From positions 1-64,000 of the forward strand of contig NZ_WTYU01000002.1 of NCBI RefSeq assembly GCF_009827615.1: a stretch of DNA of 64,000 nucleotides, in the 5' to 3' direction. This document shows positions 43,330-51,989 of the stretch, in pieces (the stretch's first letter is position 1; each line of letters starts with the position of its first letter). This DNA is from Allopontixanthobacter confluentis (GTDB lineage Bacteria; Pseudomonadota; Alphaproteobacteria; Sphingomonadales; Sphingomonadaceae). Below the pieces are notes generated by a model. The model searched no databases. It was not told where the DNA came from and saw only the letters and a list, made by a program, of their open reading frames with translations. A program made the translations under genes and the position numbers.

Positions 43330-44103
43330 ATGGTTCACCTCCTCGGCGATGATTGGCCGATTAACGCACGCTGGATTGGCAAGATTTTGGGCCGTTAAGG
43401 AACGGTCCGCTTTCAGTACAATGTCGAGGTAAAGCAGCCCTACACCCATCGGAGCAGCATGAGTCCTGGAGGGCAAGGGCGCACCCCCGTCTCCATAGCA
43501 TCGCCTATCAATCAGGCACGGCGGCAAGTCATCCTGTTGAAGGAATGGCTTTCGGCGAACGGGATCTCGACAATTCGGACTATCGTGCCAGTGGTGCTGA
43601 TCTCACCAACGTCCAGCATCAGTCGCAAGCATTTGGGCCCGGAAGATCATGTCGTGAAGTCTGATAACTTCGGTCAGTGGTGGAACAAGCAGGCCGACGA
43701 AAAGGTCGGAGTAGTAGCGGCTTTTGGCATGCTCGGGCGTCACCTCATAAATGGTATGTCAGAAGAGGATTTGCGCACTCTAGGGACAAAGTTTCGCGAC
43801 GCACACACTCCGCTGGCACGCGAATGGGAGAAGATACTTCGCTTATCGGGTCCTTTGCCCAAATCGGAAGAAGCTTCAGAGCTGCCACAGGTCATTGAGA
43901 GCAAGCTCGGAAACGTAACGATCACCCGGCTTGCCGATGGGCGGCTAACTTTGCGCAACGACCCGGGTGACGAGCTGATCGCGGCGGTAAAGGCGAGCTG
44001 CAAGGGGCGCGCTCGCTGGAACCCACGTTTTCGCAATTGGGTCTTCGATCAATCGGCTCTTGCGCAGATCGTCAGCAGCCTGGCAAAACTCCTGCCTAAT
44101 TGA
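43330..44103 (+). pseudogene. Degraded NERD-domain nuclease-like gene (surviving frame 43459-44103)
   Basis: The frame begins MVHLLGDDWP at 43330, meets TAA at 43396-43398 and continues in the same frame with YNVEVKQPYTH (the E-x-K nuclease motif), SPINQARRQVILLKEWL and VPVVLISPTSS, which are NERD-domain features. The Asp-bearing first part of the nuclease core is lost. A C-terminal ~75-residue domain follows (LGNVTITRLADGRLTLRND, GRARWNPRFRNWVFD). An ATG at 43459 could still express 214 residues without the E-x-K. I judge it a remnant. Confidence 0.65.
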
Positions 44104-44205
44104 AGGTCGCGAATTGGGCCGATCGCGGACTGTCGGCTTCTGCGTATCGGACCTGCTAACGCAGTCGTGCCCCTGGAGTTAATCTCGCCAGCGCTATCGC
44201 CCACT

Positions 44206-44646
44206 TTATCTGTGGTTTGAGGCATGGTTTCCTGATGGGTCGGCGACGGTCGGCTTTAGAATGTTCAACGTGATCTCATCGAAGCGGTCCAAGAATATGG
44301 ATGTCGCGGCGTTCATCGTGTCAGCTATCGCCGCATTGACGTTGCGTTCGATGAGGCATTCGCTCGGACGATTTCGATTCCCGATGGCAAACAGGTTCGG
44401 CTGCCCCAAGGCGTTATGTACGTCACCTAATCTAATCTCCGACAAAGCACGATTCAAACGCCAGCCGCCGCCATTTCCTCTGCCTGATTGAACAATGCCC
44501 GCCTCGCGCAGGCCGGCCATTGTCCGTCGGAATACGGCAGGATTGGTCCCCATGCTTTTAGCGAGCACCTAAGAGGTCAGCGGTTTATCTCCAGTGGCCA
44601 TGTGAAGGAGCACGTGCAGCACGTCGGAAAGGCGGGTGTCTCTAAC
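44206..44646 (-). pseudogene. Rrf2-family regulator interrupted by TAG and lacking its start
   Basis: Minus-strand frame from about 44646: RDTRLSDVLHVLLHMATGDKPLTS, then TAG at 44569-44571, then LAKSMGTNPAVFRRTMAGLREAGIVQ, GRGNGGGWRLNRALSEIRLGDV and a C-terminal helix region. This is the full Rrf2 winged-helix order, so the TAG is a nonsense codon in the DNA-binding domain. The expected initiator Met codon before RDTRLS is replaced by GTT where the sequence switches to the neighbouring methyltransferase. A GTG at 44568 could give a 120-residue truncated product. Confidence 0.75.
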
Positions 44647-45252
44647 GTACCCGGGCTTCACGATCTGCACCGCATGACGGCCCAGCTGCTCGCCGAGGCG
44701 GCGCCGGATGTCGCAGATATCCTGGTCGTTGGCGCAGGCGGAGGGATGGAGATCGCCGCGATGGGCGGCACAAGGCCGAACTGGCGTTTCGTAGGTGTCG
44801 ATCCATCGGCCGAAATGCTCACCCTGGCTTGCCAAACAACGAAGCTCATCAATGAGCGGGTCGAGTTGATCGAGGGGATTGTGGACGACGTTCCCGTAAA
44901 AACGTTCGATGGGGCTACCTGCCTTTTCGTACTTCATCATGTCGAAAGCTCTGAGCAGCTGCGAATTCTTCGGTCGATCCGCCGCAGGTTGCGCCCCGGC
45001 AGCCGTTTTGTTTTTTCAGAACATGCGGCGATCGGTGTTAATCCCGAAGTTTGGCTCGCGCGATCAGTCTCGTTCAGCCAGGGTGGGGGAATCGAGAGCA
45101 GCGAAGCAGCCGCAAGGGCAGCGATGATGCATCACCGCCTTAGCCTCCATACGCCGAACGAAACCGAAGCGATGCTGCGCGACGCAGGTTTTTGCGACCC
45201 GGACATTTTCTACGCGGCCTTCAGCCTCCGAGGTTGGGTCGCCACCGCGTAA
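44602..45252 (+). CDS. Class I SAM-dependent methyltransferase (5' end probably lost)
   Basis: The frame is open from 44488, but family-like sequence starts only at about 44646: VPGLHDLHRMTAQLLAE. Motif I is ILVVGAGGGMEIAAM, motif II FVGVDPSAEML, and the middle motif is ATCLFVLHHVES. RLRPGSRFVFSEHAAIG follows. Codons before 44646 are antisense to the Rrf2 regulator gene, so the native start seems deleted. GTG at 44602 (listed) or 44614 (AAGGAG just before it) might serve. Substrate unknown. In related genomes I would expect an intergenic promoter between these two divergent genes. Confidence 0.75.
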   Translation: MKEHVQHVGKAGVSNVPGLHDLHRMTAQLLAEAAPDVADILVVGAGGGMEIAAMGGTRPNWRFVGVDPSAEMLTLACQTTKLINERVELIEGIVDDVPVKTFDGATCLFVLHHVESSEQLRILRSIRRRLRPGSRFVFSEHAAIGVNPEVWLARSVSFSQGGGIESSEAAARAAMMHHRLSLHTPNETEAMLRDAGFCDPDIFYAAFSLRGWVATA

Positions 45253-45376
45253 AGGTTTGCTGGCCGAAAATGGGCCGTTTGCGAATTGTGCGCTTACAGG
45301 CGTTTGGAATGGCAAAGCGGCCGCACGGCTGATGGGCAGCTCGTCCGCTTTTGCTCTATCACGCTAATGCAGGGCG

Positions 45377-47893
45377 CTAGATATCGGGCAACCCTTGCTC
45401 CGCAAAACCCCATCCGGCGAGCGATTTCGCAGCACTGCGATCGATCAGCTGCTGGGCATCGCCGATGCCGAAGGCCTTTGCATCTTTCATCGACGTGAGT
45501 TCGTTCCAAGCAATCGGCGCGGCAACCGGCGCCCCACTGCGCGCCCGTGCGGAATAGGGTGCGACAGCCGTACTTCCGCGTTGGTTGCGCAGCCAGTCAA
45601 TGAAGATACTGCCTTTTCGCTTAGTCTTGCTCATCGTCGCCGTGAAGCGTTCCGGCTCGACCAATGAGACCGCTTCGGCGAAGCGGCGGGCGAAATCCTT
45701 GTGCGCATCCCATGAGTGATCAGGTGTCAGCGGCACGATCACGTGCACGCCCTTACCGCCCGAGAGCATGGCGAAACTCGTCAGGCCAAGGTCGGCTAGC
45801 CGGTCGCGGATGGTCCTCGCAGCGCTTTTCACGCTGTCAAAATCGACGCTCTCGTCAGGGTCTAGGTCGAAGATCATACGGTCTGGCTTGTCGACCGAAT
45901 CGCTGCGCGACGCCCACGGGTGGAACTCGATCGTTCCCATCTGCACGCATTGCAGAATGCCGCGCGCGTCTTTAACGGAGATATAATCTGCCGTCCCGCC
46001 GCCCTTCTCCTGGATGGGAATGTGATGCACCGCATCGCCGAACGCGCCAGTGTCATGCTTTTGGAAAAAGCATTTGCGAGCGCGGCCCTGGGGACACCGA
46101 ACCAGGCTGATCGGACGGTGTCCTGCGAAAGGCAGCATGATGTCTGCGACCGCTGCGTAGTAATCGGCAAGATCACCCTTGGTTTGGCGGCTGTCCGGAA
46201 AGATCAACCGCTCACGGCTAGAGATTTCGACTCCCCCCTCTGCAGCGGGCGTTGGGGCAGCCTTCTCGGGTTTCACCGCCTTGGCAGCCTTGTCGCGGCG
46301 CAGGCCGAGATAGCTGCCGTGGCGAATGTTACCATCTGCGGTAAATTCGGCAAAGGCGACTTCGGCAACCAGCTTAGGCGTTATCCAGGTGACGCCGCGC
46401 GCGCTGGCCTTGTCGACTTTGACAGGTGGAGTTTTCCGCTCGAGACGTGCGAACTTGGGACCGAGCTCGTCAAAATCATCGCCGGCAAAACCGGTCCCGA
46501 CATTGCCTTTGTAGACCAGCTCACCGCCTTCGTGCTGGGCCATGAGGAGTGATGAAAAGGGCCGTGCCCTGGCCGATGACTCTTTCCAGCCGACGATCAC
46601 GAATTCCTGCCGCCGTGTGCACTTCACTTTCACCCAGGCCTTGCTGCGGGCATGGCGATAGGGCGCGTCCATCTTCTTGGAGATGATACCTTCCTGCCCC
46701 AATCCGCAAATCGCCTTATAGAGTTTCTCGCCCGCACCGATGACGTAGTCGGCGAGAAAGACCGGGGGTTCAGTGGTCGACAGCAGCGCCTCGAGCCTTT
46801 CCTTGCGTTCGATGTTGGGAAGCGCCGTCAGGTCTTCCCCGGCAAGTTCGAGCAGATCGAAGGCATGGAACTGCAAAGCATCGTCCTTCCCCTGCGAGCC
46901 ATGGCCGCGCTTAAGCACGCCCTGCAGCGTCGAGAAATCAGGATTGCCTTTGGCATCTGTCGCGACAATTTCGCCGTCGATCAGGCAATCGGGCAGGTCG
47001 AGCGCGGCGAGTGCAGCGACAAGTGGCGCGACTTTGTCGGTCCAGTCCTTCCCATTACGGGTATAAATCCGAACTTGTTCGCCTTTTGCCGCGATCATCG
47101 CGCGATAGCCGTCGAACTTGATCTCATGCATCCAGCTATTTCCGGTCGGCACATCGTCAACCAGAGTGGCGAGTTGTGGCTTGCGGAATTTCGGCAGCGG
47201 CGCAGAGCTGTGATTGTCTCGTTTCTCTTTGCCGGCATTGCGCGAGGACGTCTTCCCGATATGGGCGAGAAAGGCATCGCCCTTCATGCCAGCAGGCAAA
47301 TATTCGCCCCCTTTGTCCGAAGAAATTTCCGCCATCGAGCGCCCGGTCAATACGCTGGTCAGCGCGCGCTCGACTAGCGCTTCGCCTTCCTTGGCGTGGC
47401 CGTCCTGCAGCTTCCGCAGCAGCCAGTTCTCCCGTTTCTCTCCCGGCTTTTTCTTCAGCCGTATCAAAAGCCACTCGCCTTTCATTCGCTCACCATGAAG
47501 CGTAAAGTGCAAGTGTCCCTTCTCTAAATCCTTGGCCGACTTACCCGTGATCGGCGACCAGATGCCGCGGTCCCATATCATGACCGTCCCGCCACCATAC
47601 TCATCCTTTGGGATGGTGCCTTCGAACTCGGCATAGGACATTGGGTGATCTTCGGTCAGAACCGCCAGCCGCTTGACTTCGGGATCCAGGGAGGGCCCCT
47701 TGGTTACTGCCCAGCTCTTCAGCACCCCGTCGACTTCGAGACGCAGGTCCCAGTGTAGCCGGGTGGCGTCGTGCTTCTGGACGACGAAGATGTTGCCGGC
47801 CTCGCTGCTGCGGGCTTCGCCAGAAGGTTCATTAGTGCGCTTGAAATCACGCTTGGCCTTGTAGGTGGCGAGCGGGTCGGCGCTCTTGCTCAT
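45377..47893 (-). CDS. ligD: LigD, multifunctional NHEJ DNA ligase
   Basis: 838 residues in the order phosphoesterase-ligase-polymerase. The 3'-phosphoesterase (~30-190) has HDATRLHWDLRLEVDG and GTIPKDEYGGGTVMIWDRG. The ATP-dependent ligase (~235-540) has the adenylated Lys in HEIKFDGYRAM. The primase-polymerase domain (~575-838) has FFQKHDTGAF, FDLDPDESVDFDSV (catalytic Asp pair) and SGGKGVHVIVPLTPDHSW. It seals double-strand breaks with Ku. Size and order match the Pseudomonas type. The start overlaps the end of the mgtC-like gene by 4 bp, indicating translational coupling. Confidence 0.95.
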   Translation of the reverse strand: MSKSADPLATYKAKRDFKRTNEPSGEARSSEAGNIFVVQKHDATRLHWDLRLEVDGVLKSWAVTKGPSLDPEVKRLAVLTEDHPMSYAEFEGTIPKDEYGGGTVMIWDRGIWSPITGKSAKDLEKGHLHFTLHGERMKGEWLLIRLKKKPGEKRENWLLRKLQDGHAKEGEALVERALTSVLTGRSMAEISSDKGGEYLPAGMKGDAFLAHIGKTSSRNAGKEKRDNHSSAPLPKFRKPQLATLVDDVPTGNSWMHEIKFDGYRAMIAAKGEQVRIYTRNGKDWTDKVAPLVAALAALDLPDCLIDGEIVATDAKGNPDFSTLQGVLKRGHGSQGKDDALQFHAFDLLELAGEDLTALPNIERKERLEALLSTTEPPVFLADYVIGAGEKLYKAICGLGQEGIISKKMDAPYRHARSKAWVKVKCTRRQEFVIVGWKESSARARPFSSLLMAQHEGGELVYKGNVGTGFAGDDFDELGPKFARLERKTPPVKVDKASARGVTWITPKLVAEVAFAEFTADGNIRHGSYLGLRRDKAAKAVKPEKAAPTPAAEGGVEISSRERLIFPDSRQTKGDLADYYAAVADIMLPFAGHRPISLVRCPQGRARKCFFQKHDTGAFGDAVHHIPIQEKGGGTADYISVKDARGILQCVQMGTIEFHPWASRSDSVDKPDRMIFDLDPDESVDFDSVKSAARTIRDRLADLGLTSFAMLSGGKGVHVIVPLTPDHSWDAHKDFARRFAEAVSLVEPERFTATMSKTKRKGSIFIDWLRNQRGSTAVAPYSARARSGAPVAAPIAWNELTSMKDAKAFGIGDAQQLIDRSAAKSLAGWGFAEQGLPDI

Positions 47894-48384
47894 TGCTCAT
47901 CCAGTTCATCGGCCGCTTCACTGTCGAGGTTTCGGTTTCGACCCTTGGGCTCGACCAGCCGCAGTAACGTGAGCATTACAATGCTGATAAACGCAGCAAT
48001 GGCGACCAGTGGCCATTGTGCCGCCCCACAAGCGATGCCAATTACCGCAGCGAGCCACAGGTGCGCGGCAGTAGTCAGGTTGTGCACCTGACCTCTGTTG
48101 AACACTATCAGACCAGCGCCAATGATGCCGATGAATGATCCTGCTGCCTCGTAGACACGCAACGGATCCATCCGCTGTCCGCCGAGATCGGTATAGAGCG
48201 CAAGGATCGATACGGTCATCGCGGCGGCGGAGAAGCAGATTAGACCGTGGGTCCTCATGCCCGCGGCATGACCGCGCAATTCGCGGTCAAGGCCGAGAAG
48301 CAGACCGAGCACCGCTGCTATACCGAGCCGCGAGAGCAAATCCCAGTCGAACCAGTGGACGAGGACAGGGTCGTTGAGTTCCAT
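47890..48384 (-). CDS. MgtC/SapB-family membrane protein between ku and ligD
   Basis: 164 residues from ATG 48384. Hydrophobic segments at ~15-30 (LGIAAVLGLLLGLDRE), 45-60, 80-98 (AAGSFIGIIGAGLIVF) and 108-145. LGLDRELRGHAAGMRTHGLIC is the MgtC/SapB signature and EAAGSFIGIIGAGLI its second motif. The product lacks the long C-terminal domain of Salmonella MgtC. Gene order ku - this gene - ligD with a 4-bp overlap at ligD and only 4 bases after ku means it is transcribed and translated with the repair genes. No Shine-Dalgarno is evident, so it probably depends on ku translation. Confidence 0.85.
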   Translation of the reverse strand: MELNDPVLVHWFDWDLLSRLGIAAVLGLLLGLDRELRGHAAGMRTHGLICFSAAAMTVSILALYTDLGGQRMDPLRVYEAAGSFIGIIGAGLIVFNRGQVHNLTTAAHLWLAAVIGIACGAAQWPLVAIAAFISIVMLTLLRLVEPKGRNRNLDSEAADELDEQ

Positions 48385-48388
48385 CGGA

Positions 48389-49225
48389 TCAGGCACTTTT
48401 TTTGCGTTTGGCGGCCGGCTTTGCGGGAGGCTTCTTCTCACCGACAGATTTCTTCAGCGCCGCCATCAGGTCGATCACGTTTGAGCCGTTCGCAGCGCCA
48501 GGCTTGTCCAAATCCTCAATGATCGCCTTCTTGCTCTTCGACTTGGCCTTCTTGTCGATCAGCTTGCGCAGCGCGTCGACATATCGGTCCTCGAACTCGC
48601 TCGCATCAAAAGGCGCGGTCCTTTGCTCGATCAGGGTAGTCGCTAAGTCGAGGAGGTCTTTCTTCGGCTTCGTATCGTCGATGTCGGCGAAGAACGACTG
48701 GCCTTTTCGCACTTCGTCAGCATAGCGCAGCGTTTCCAACAGCATTCCCTTTCCACATGGCTTGATTGCGACCAGTTTCTCACTGCCGCGCATCGAAAGC
48801 TGTCCTAGTGCGACTTTCTTTGCCTTGCGCAGCGCCTCGCGCAACACGATGAACGCTTCCTCGGCCAGTTCGTCCTGTGGTGCGACGTAATAAGGCTTGT
48901 CGTAATATAAGGGGTCGATTTCGCAGGTGTCTACGAACTGGACGAGCTCGAGTGTGCGCTTGCTCTCGATCTTGACCGCTTCGATTTCCTCGTCCTCGAG
49001 CAGCACGTAATTGCCTTTGGAAACTTCGTAGCCACGGATGATCTCATCGCGGTCGACCGGTCCGATACCGGGAACGACCTTCTCGTAAGCGATGCGCTTT
49101 CCGCTCGGCTCGTGGATTTGATTGAAGCTGATCTTCGCGCCGGATTTTGTCGCGGTATAAATCTCAACCGGAATCGATACAAGGGCGAGCCTGATCTGCC
49201 CCTGCCAATATGCGCGCGCTGCCAT
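48389..49225 (-). CDS. ku: Ku, NHEJ DNA-end-binding protein
   Basis: 278 residues from ATG 49225 (GAAGGTG just upstream). Ku core from MAARAYWQGQIRLALVSIPV through ISFNQIHEPSGKRIAYEKV, VLLEDEEIEAVKIES and IDPLYYDKPYYVAPQ to MRGSEKLVAIKPCGKGMLLETLRYADEV (long motif, key residues only). A Lys-rich C-terminal tail (KKSVGEKKPPAKPAAKRKK) likely contacts DNA or LigD. The homodimer threads onto broken DNA ends and recruits LigD. The longer opening to 49327 lacks family similarity. The promoter should lie in 49226-49361. Confidence 0.95.
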   Translation of the reverse strand: MAARAYWQGQIRLALVSIPVEIYTATKSGAKISFNQIHEPSGKRIAYEKVVPGIGPVDRDEIIRGYEVSKGNYVLLEDEEIEAVKIESKRTLELVQFVDTCEIDPLYYDKPYYVAPQDELAEEAFIVLREALRKAKKVALGQLSMRGSEKLVAIKPCGKGMLLETLRYADEVRKGQSFFADIDDTKPKKDLLDLATTLIEQRTAPFDASEFEDRYVDALRKLIDKKAKSKSKKAIIEDLDKPGAANGSNVIDLMAALKKSVGEKKPPAKPAAKRKKSA

Positions 49226-49361
49226 GCCTTCACCTTCTTCGGACTGTGTCAGTTGAGTCAGCGATTGAGAGGCGAAATAGTTTCGCGTGCGTAGAATTGG
49301 GCCAAAAGTGGACTGTCCTGCCACCACTAGATTTCAGTGATTACTCTTGGCGTAGACAGCC

Positions 49362-49760
49362 TTGAGCGATCCCGTCGCTTTTCCGCCAGAAGGCTTCGGT
49401 TGGCAGCCGATCTTCGCAAATGACGAGATCGCCTTCTATCGAATGAACGGCTTTGTGTGGGGAACCTGGCTGGCTTCCGCTCTGAGCGAGGACATGCAGC
49501 GCGCGAATTCCAGCAGCAGTGCTGCGTTTGCACTCGCACACAATGTAACTGCCAAAAAAAGGTTCAGCCTCTCATTGACCGGTTGGTGGCTGCCTGAGGG
49601 ACTGAACTTCGCGATGGCAACGCGCGCACACACGGCGGATTTCGTGGCTACGTTTCGGACCCGGACGGCAACAGCGGGGAAATTGCGTGGAACCCAGCAT
49701 GGTCGATTGACGAGCATGGCTATGCTTCATTGGGTGTCCGAAAGCAGTGGCAAAAATGTG
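49362..49760 (+). pseudogene. Broken VOC (glyoxalase/bleomycin-resistance) gene
   Basis: First segment, starting at TTG 49362: FANDEIAFYRMNGFVWGTWL and AAFALAHNVTA. After the A7 run at 49554-49560 the homology moves to another frame: PLIDRLVAA, TGA at 49595-49597, then GGFRGYVSDPDGNSGEIAWNP and WSIDEHGYASLG. Both halves match the C-terminal part of one VOC fold. So one frameshift at a homopolymer, one nonsense codon and loss of the N-terminal part have inactivated it. Confidence 0.8.
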
Positions 49761-49795
49761 GGTGCCGGGTGCCGCTTTCGCCCACCATCAGACAA

Positions 49796-50479
49796 TCACC
49801 CAATCTTCTCCGGCAGGCAGAACAGAGCCATAAATTTCTCGGCGATGAGATAATCGCCCTCGACGCGCACGCCCATCTCCTTAGGCGTCTTTCCGACGTA
49901 GAACATCGCTGCCAGCGGCGGGCCAGACGGCGCCACGAAGGTAGCGTCGCAATCTTTGGGCTCTTTGCGCCTCACGGGCATAGCGCCGTCAATAATATCG
50001 GCGACGAAAGCGACCTCGGGAAAGTCAAAGCCGATGCGCGCGCTCCAGCCTTTCGCGGCTTCCCTGTTCAACATGGTGCGTAGCGAGAGCATGAAGCTGG
50101 TCGGCGAGAGCGGCAGCGTGGGATCATGCTGCGACGACATTGCCGCCCAGCGGCCGAGCTCCTGGATGAGCGGCTCGGCGGCATAGCCCCAGTGGGTTAG
50201 TTCATAGACCTGCGCGTTTAAGGGCGGCGGCAGCGTCCGCTTTGCCAGCACGCCTGCCCATTCCAGCTTCTCCAGTCGCTCGGTCAGCACCTTGGCCGAA
50301 ATCCCGGGCAGGTTGGCTCGCAGCGTCGAAAATCGCAGCGGACCGAACATTAATTCCCGTATGATCAGAAGCGACCACCGCTCCCCCACCAGTTCCATGC
50401 CGAAGGCGGTCCCGCAGGCATCATTATACCACTTGCCGTGCACGGCGGGACCCTCTTGGGTTTCTTTTTGTAACTCCAT
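49796..50479 (-). CDS. HxlR-family regulator with C-terminal SCP2-like domain
   Basis: 227 residues. The winged-helix HxlR domain covers ~15-110: CGTAFGMELVGERWSLLIIRE, LMFGPLRFSTLRANLPGIS, LTERLEKLEWAGVLAKR and YELTHWGYAAEPLIQELGRW. A second ~100-residue domain with SCP2/sterol-carrier-like character follows, a known architecture. It is divergent from a six-gene stretch of small detoxification-type genes and probably represses it and itself through the inverted repeat just upstream of its start. Confidence 0.9.
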   Translation of the reverse strand: MELQKETQEGPAVHGKWYNDACGTAFGMELVGERWSLLIIRELMFGPLRFSTLRANLPGISAKVLTERLEKLEWAGVLAKRTLPPPLNAQVYELTHWGYAAEPLIQELGRWAAMSSQHDPTLPLSPTSFMLSLRTMLNREAAKGWSARIGFDFPEVAFVADIIDGAMPVRRKEPKDCDATFVAPSGPPLAAMFYVGKTPKEMGVRVEGDYLIAEKFMALFCLPEKIG

Positions 50480-50496
50480 AGTTGCTTTTAGTAACT
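50480..50496. promoter_or_regulatory. Candidate HxlR operator
   Basis: AGTTGC, 5 bases TTTTA, GTAACT: arms pair at 5 of 6 positions, and an overlapping TTAGT-A-ACTAA symmetry occurs at 50488-50498. It directly abuts the hxlR start codon in the divergent promoter. HxlR-type repressors commonly bind such short AGTTAC/GTAACT repeats. Confidence 0.5.
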
Positions 50497-50550
50497 AAAT
50501 ACCTCATCAATTTCAAGTACTGATTCGCGGCACATAAAGAGGAGCCCGCA

Positions 50551-50979
50551 GTGACAAAGATGATTTTCGTGAACCTTCCCGTCACCGACGTGGCGAAGTC
50601 GACCGCTTTCTACGAGGCGCTGGGGTTCGAGAAGAACGACCAGATGTCCAACGAGCAGGCATCCGGCATGGTGTGGTCCGATGCAATCAACGTCATGCTG
50701 CTCGATCATGCGTTCTATTCCACCTTCACGAACAAGACGATCATCGACGCGAAGACCACCAGCGGCGTGCTCAACTGTCTGTCCTTCGACGACAAGGGTG
50801 CGGTGGATGCGATCCATGTCGCCGCAAAGGCGGCCGGTGGCAGCGAACCCCGCCCGATCGAGGACCAGGGTTTCATGTACGGCGGCGCCTTTGAAGACCC
50901 GGACGGTCACACTTGGGAAACGGTCTGGATGGATATGCAGGCATTTGCCGCCGATGCCGTTCAAAAGGCCACCAGCTAA
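50551..50979 (+). CDS. VOC-family (glyoxalase-fold) protein
   Basis: 142 residues from a GTG at 50551 with GAGGAG about 10 bases upstream. MIFVNLPVTDVAKSTAFYEALGF, VWSDAINVMLLD and GFMYGGAFEDPDGHTWETVWMD mark a two-module VOC fold of the uncharacterised glyoxalase/bleomycin-resistance type. The closing E in WETVW is a typical metal ligand. First gene of the operon controlled by the HxlR region. Substrate unknown. Confidence 0.88.
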   Translation: MTKMIFVNLPVTDVAKSTAFYEALGFEKNDQMSNEQASGMVWSDAINVMLLDHAFYSTFTNKTIIDAKTTSGVLNCLSFDDKGAVDAIHVAAKAAGGSEPRPIEDQGFMYGGAFEDPDGHTWETVWMDMQAFAADAVQKATS

Positions 50980-51004
50980 CATATCAAACCAGAGGAGAGC
51001 AGCC

Positions 51005-51376
51005 ATGTACGTCAACGGTTTCATCGTTCCAGTCCCCGCCGACAAGAAGGACGTTTATCGCGAAGTGGCGGAGAAATACTGGCCGATCGCGCGCGACTAT
51101 GGCTGCACCGGTCATGTCGAGGCGTGGGAGGTGGACGTAAAGGACGGCAAGCACACCGATTTCCGGCGCGCGGTGGACATCCAGGAAGGCGAGAAGGTAG
51201 TCTTCAGCTGGATGCTCTGGCCCGACAAGTCCACCGCCGACGCTGCGCACGAGAAAATCATGCAGGACGAGCGGATGAAGACCGGGTTTGGTGCTGAGGA
51301 CGGCAGCGACATGCCCTTCGACGGCAGGCGCATGGTTATCGGCGGGTTCGAAACCATCCTCGACGAAAAGGCCTGA
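51005..51376 (+). CDS. DUF1428-family protein
   Basis: 123 residues from ATG 51005 (AGAGGAG upstream at about 10 bases). YVNGFIVPVPADKKDVYREVA, GCTGHVEAWEVDVKDG, DFRRAVDIQEGEKVVFSWMLWP and MPFDGRRMVIGGFETIL are the DUF1428 pattern (dimeric alpha-beta barrel, ~120 residues). Function is unknown in the family. It lies 25 bp after the VOC gene in the same operon. Confidence 0.88.
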   Translation: MYVNGFIVPVPADKKDVYREVAEKYWPIARDYGCTGHVEAWEVDVKDGKHTDFRRAVDIQEGEKVVFSWMLWPDKSTADAAHEKIMQDERMKTGFGAEDGSDMPFDGRRMVIGGFETILDEKA

Positions 51377-51382
51377 ACAACG

Positions 51383-51454
51383 TCGGAGGATCGCGGAGCC
51401 TTCGTCTGGTACGAACTGATGGCCGACGACATCGCCACCGCGCGCGATGCCTGA
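51383..51454 (+). pseudogene. Short remnant of a VOC-type gene
   Basis: Between two intact operon genes the plus strand reads RGAFVWYELMADDIATARDA and then a stop at 51452-51454. FVWYELMxxD is the opening of a common VOC-family protein that continues about 100 residues further in intact copies. Only the first ~20 residues remain, consistent with an internal deletion in the operon. Confidence 0.6.
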
Positions 51455-51499
51455 TGCGCAGCGCAGGCGATCGACAACTCATGATTGCGGAGATGCAGA

Positions 51500-51985
51500 A
51501 TGGCTGAGATCGCGAAGCTCACCAATGTGCTGTGGTACAATGGTGACGCGGAAGAAGCGGCGAAGTTCTATGCCGAGACGTTCCCTGATAGCAGCGTGGG
51601 CACGATTTTCCGCGCTCCGTCCGACTATCCCAGCGGCAAGGCAGGCGATGCGCTGACAGTGGAGTTCACCGTGCTCGGACGCGCCTTTTCCGGCCTTAAC
51701 GGCGGCGACATGTTCACGCCCAATGAAAGCGTCAGCTTCATGGTCGTTACCGAGGATCAGGAAGAAACCGACCGCTACTGGAACGCCATCATAAACAATG
51801 GCGGAAGCCCGAGCGAATGCGGCTGGTGCAAAGACAAGTGGGGTTTCTCCTGGCAAATCACGCCTCGCACGCTGCTCGAATCGCAGCAGGCGGGCGGCGA
51901 GGAGGCGAGGCGCGCCTTCGCGGCGATGATGGCCATGCAGAAGATCGATGTCGCGATGATCGAAGCCGCACGAAAGGGGGGGTGA
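51500..51985 (+). CDS. VOC/PhnB-like protein (3-demethylubiquinone-9 3-methyltransferase-type fold)
   Basis: 161 residues from ATG 51500 (GGAG 9 bases upstream). KLTNVLWYNGDAEEAAKFYAETFPDS, LTVEFTVLGRAFSGLNGGD, NESVSFMVVTEDQEETDRYWNAI and GWCKDKWGFSWQITPR are the PhnB-like signature. Despite the domain name these are not methyltransferases, and the biochemical role is unknown. It ends 4 bp before the next gene. Confidence 0.88.
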   Translation: MAEIAKLTNVLWYNGDAEEAAKFYAETFPDSSVGTIFRAPSDYPSGKAGDALTVEFTVLGRAFSGLNGGDMFTPNESVSFMVVTEDQEETDRYWNAIINNGGSPSECGWCKDKWGFSWQITPRTLLESQQAGGEEARRAFAAMMAMQKIDVAMIEAARKGG

Positions 51986-51989
51986 GGCA

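Noticed and set aside
44569-44940. Minus-strand frame of 123 residues as an independent gene
   Set aside because: Only its last ~24 residues are meaningful (Rrf2 N-terminus); the rest is antisense to the methyltransferase.
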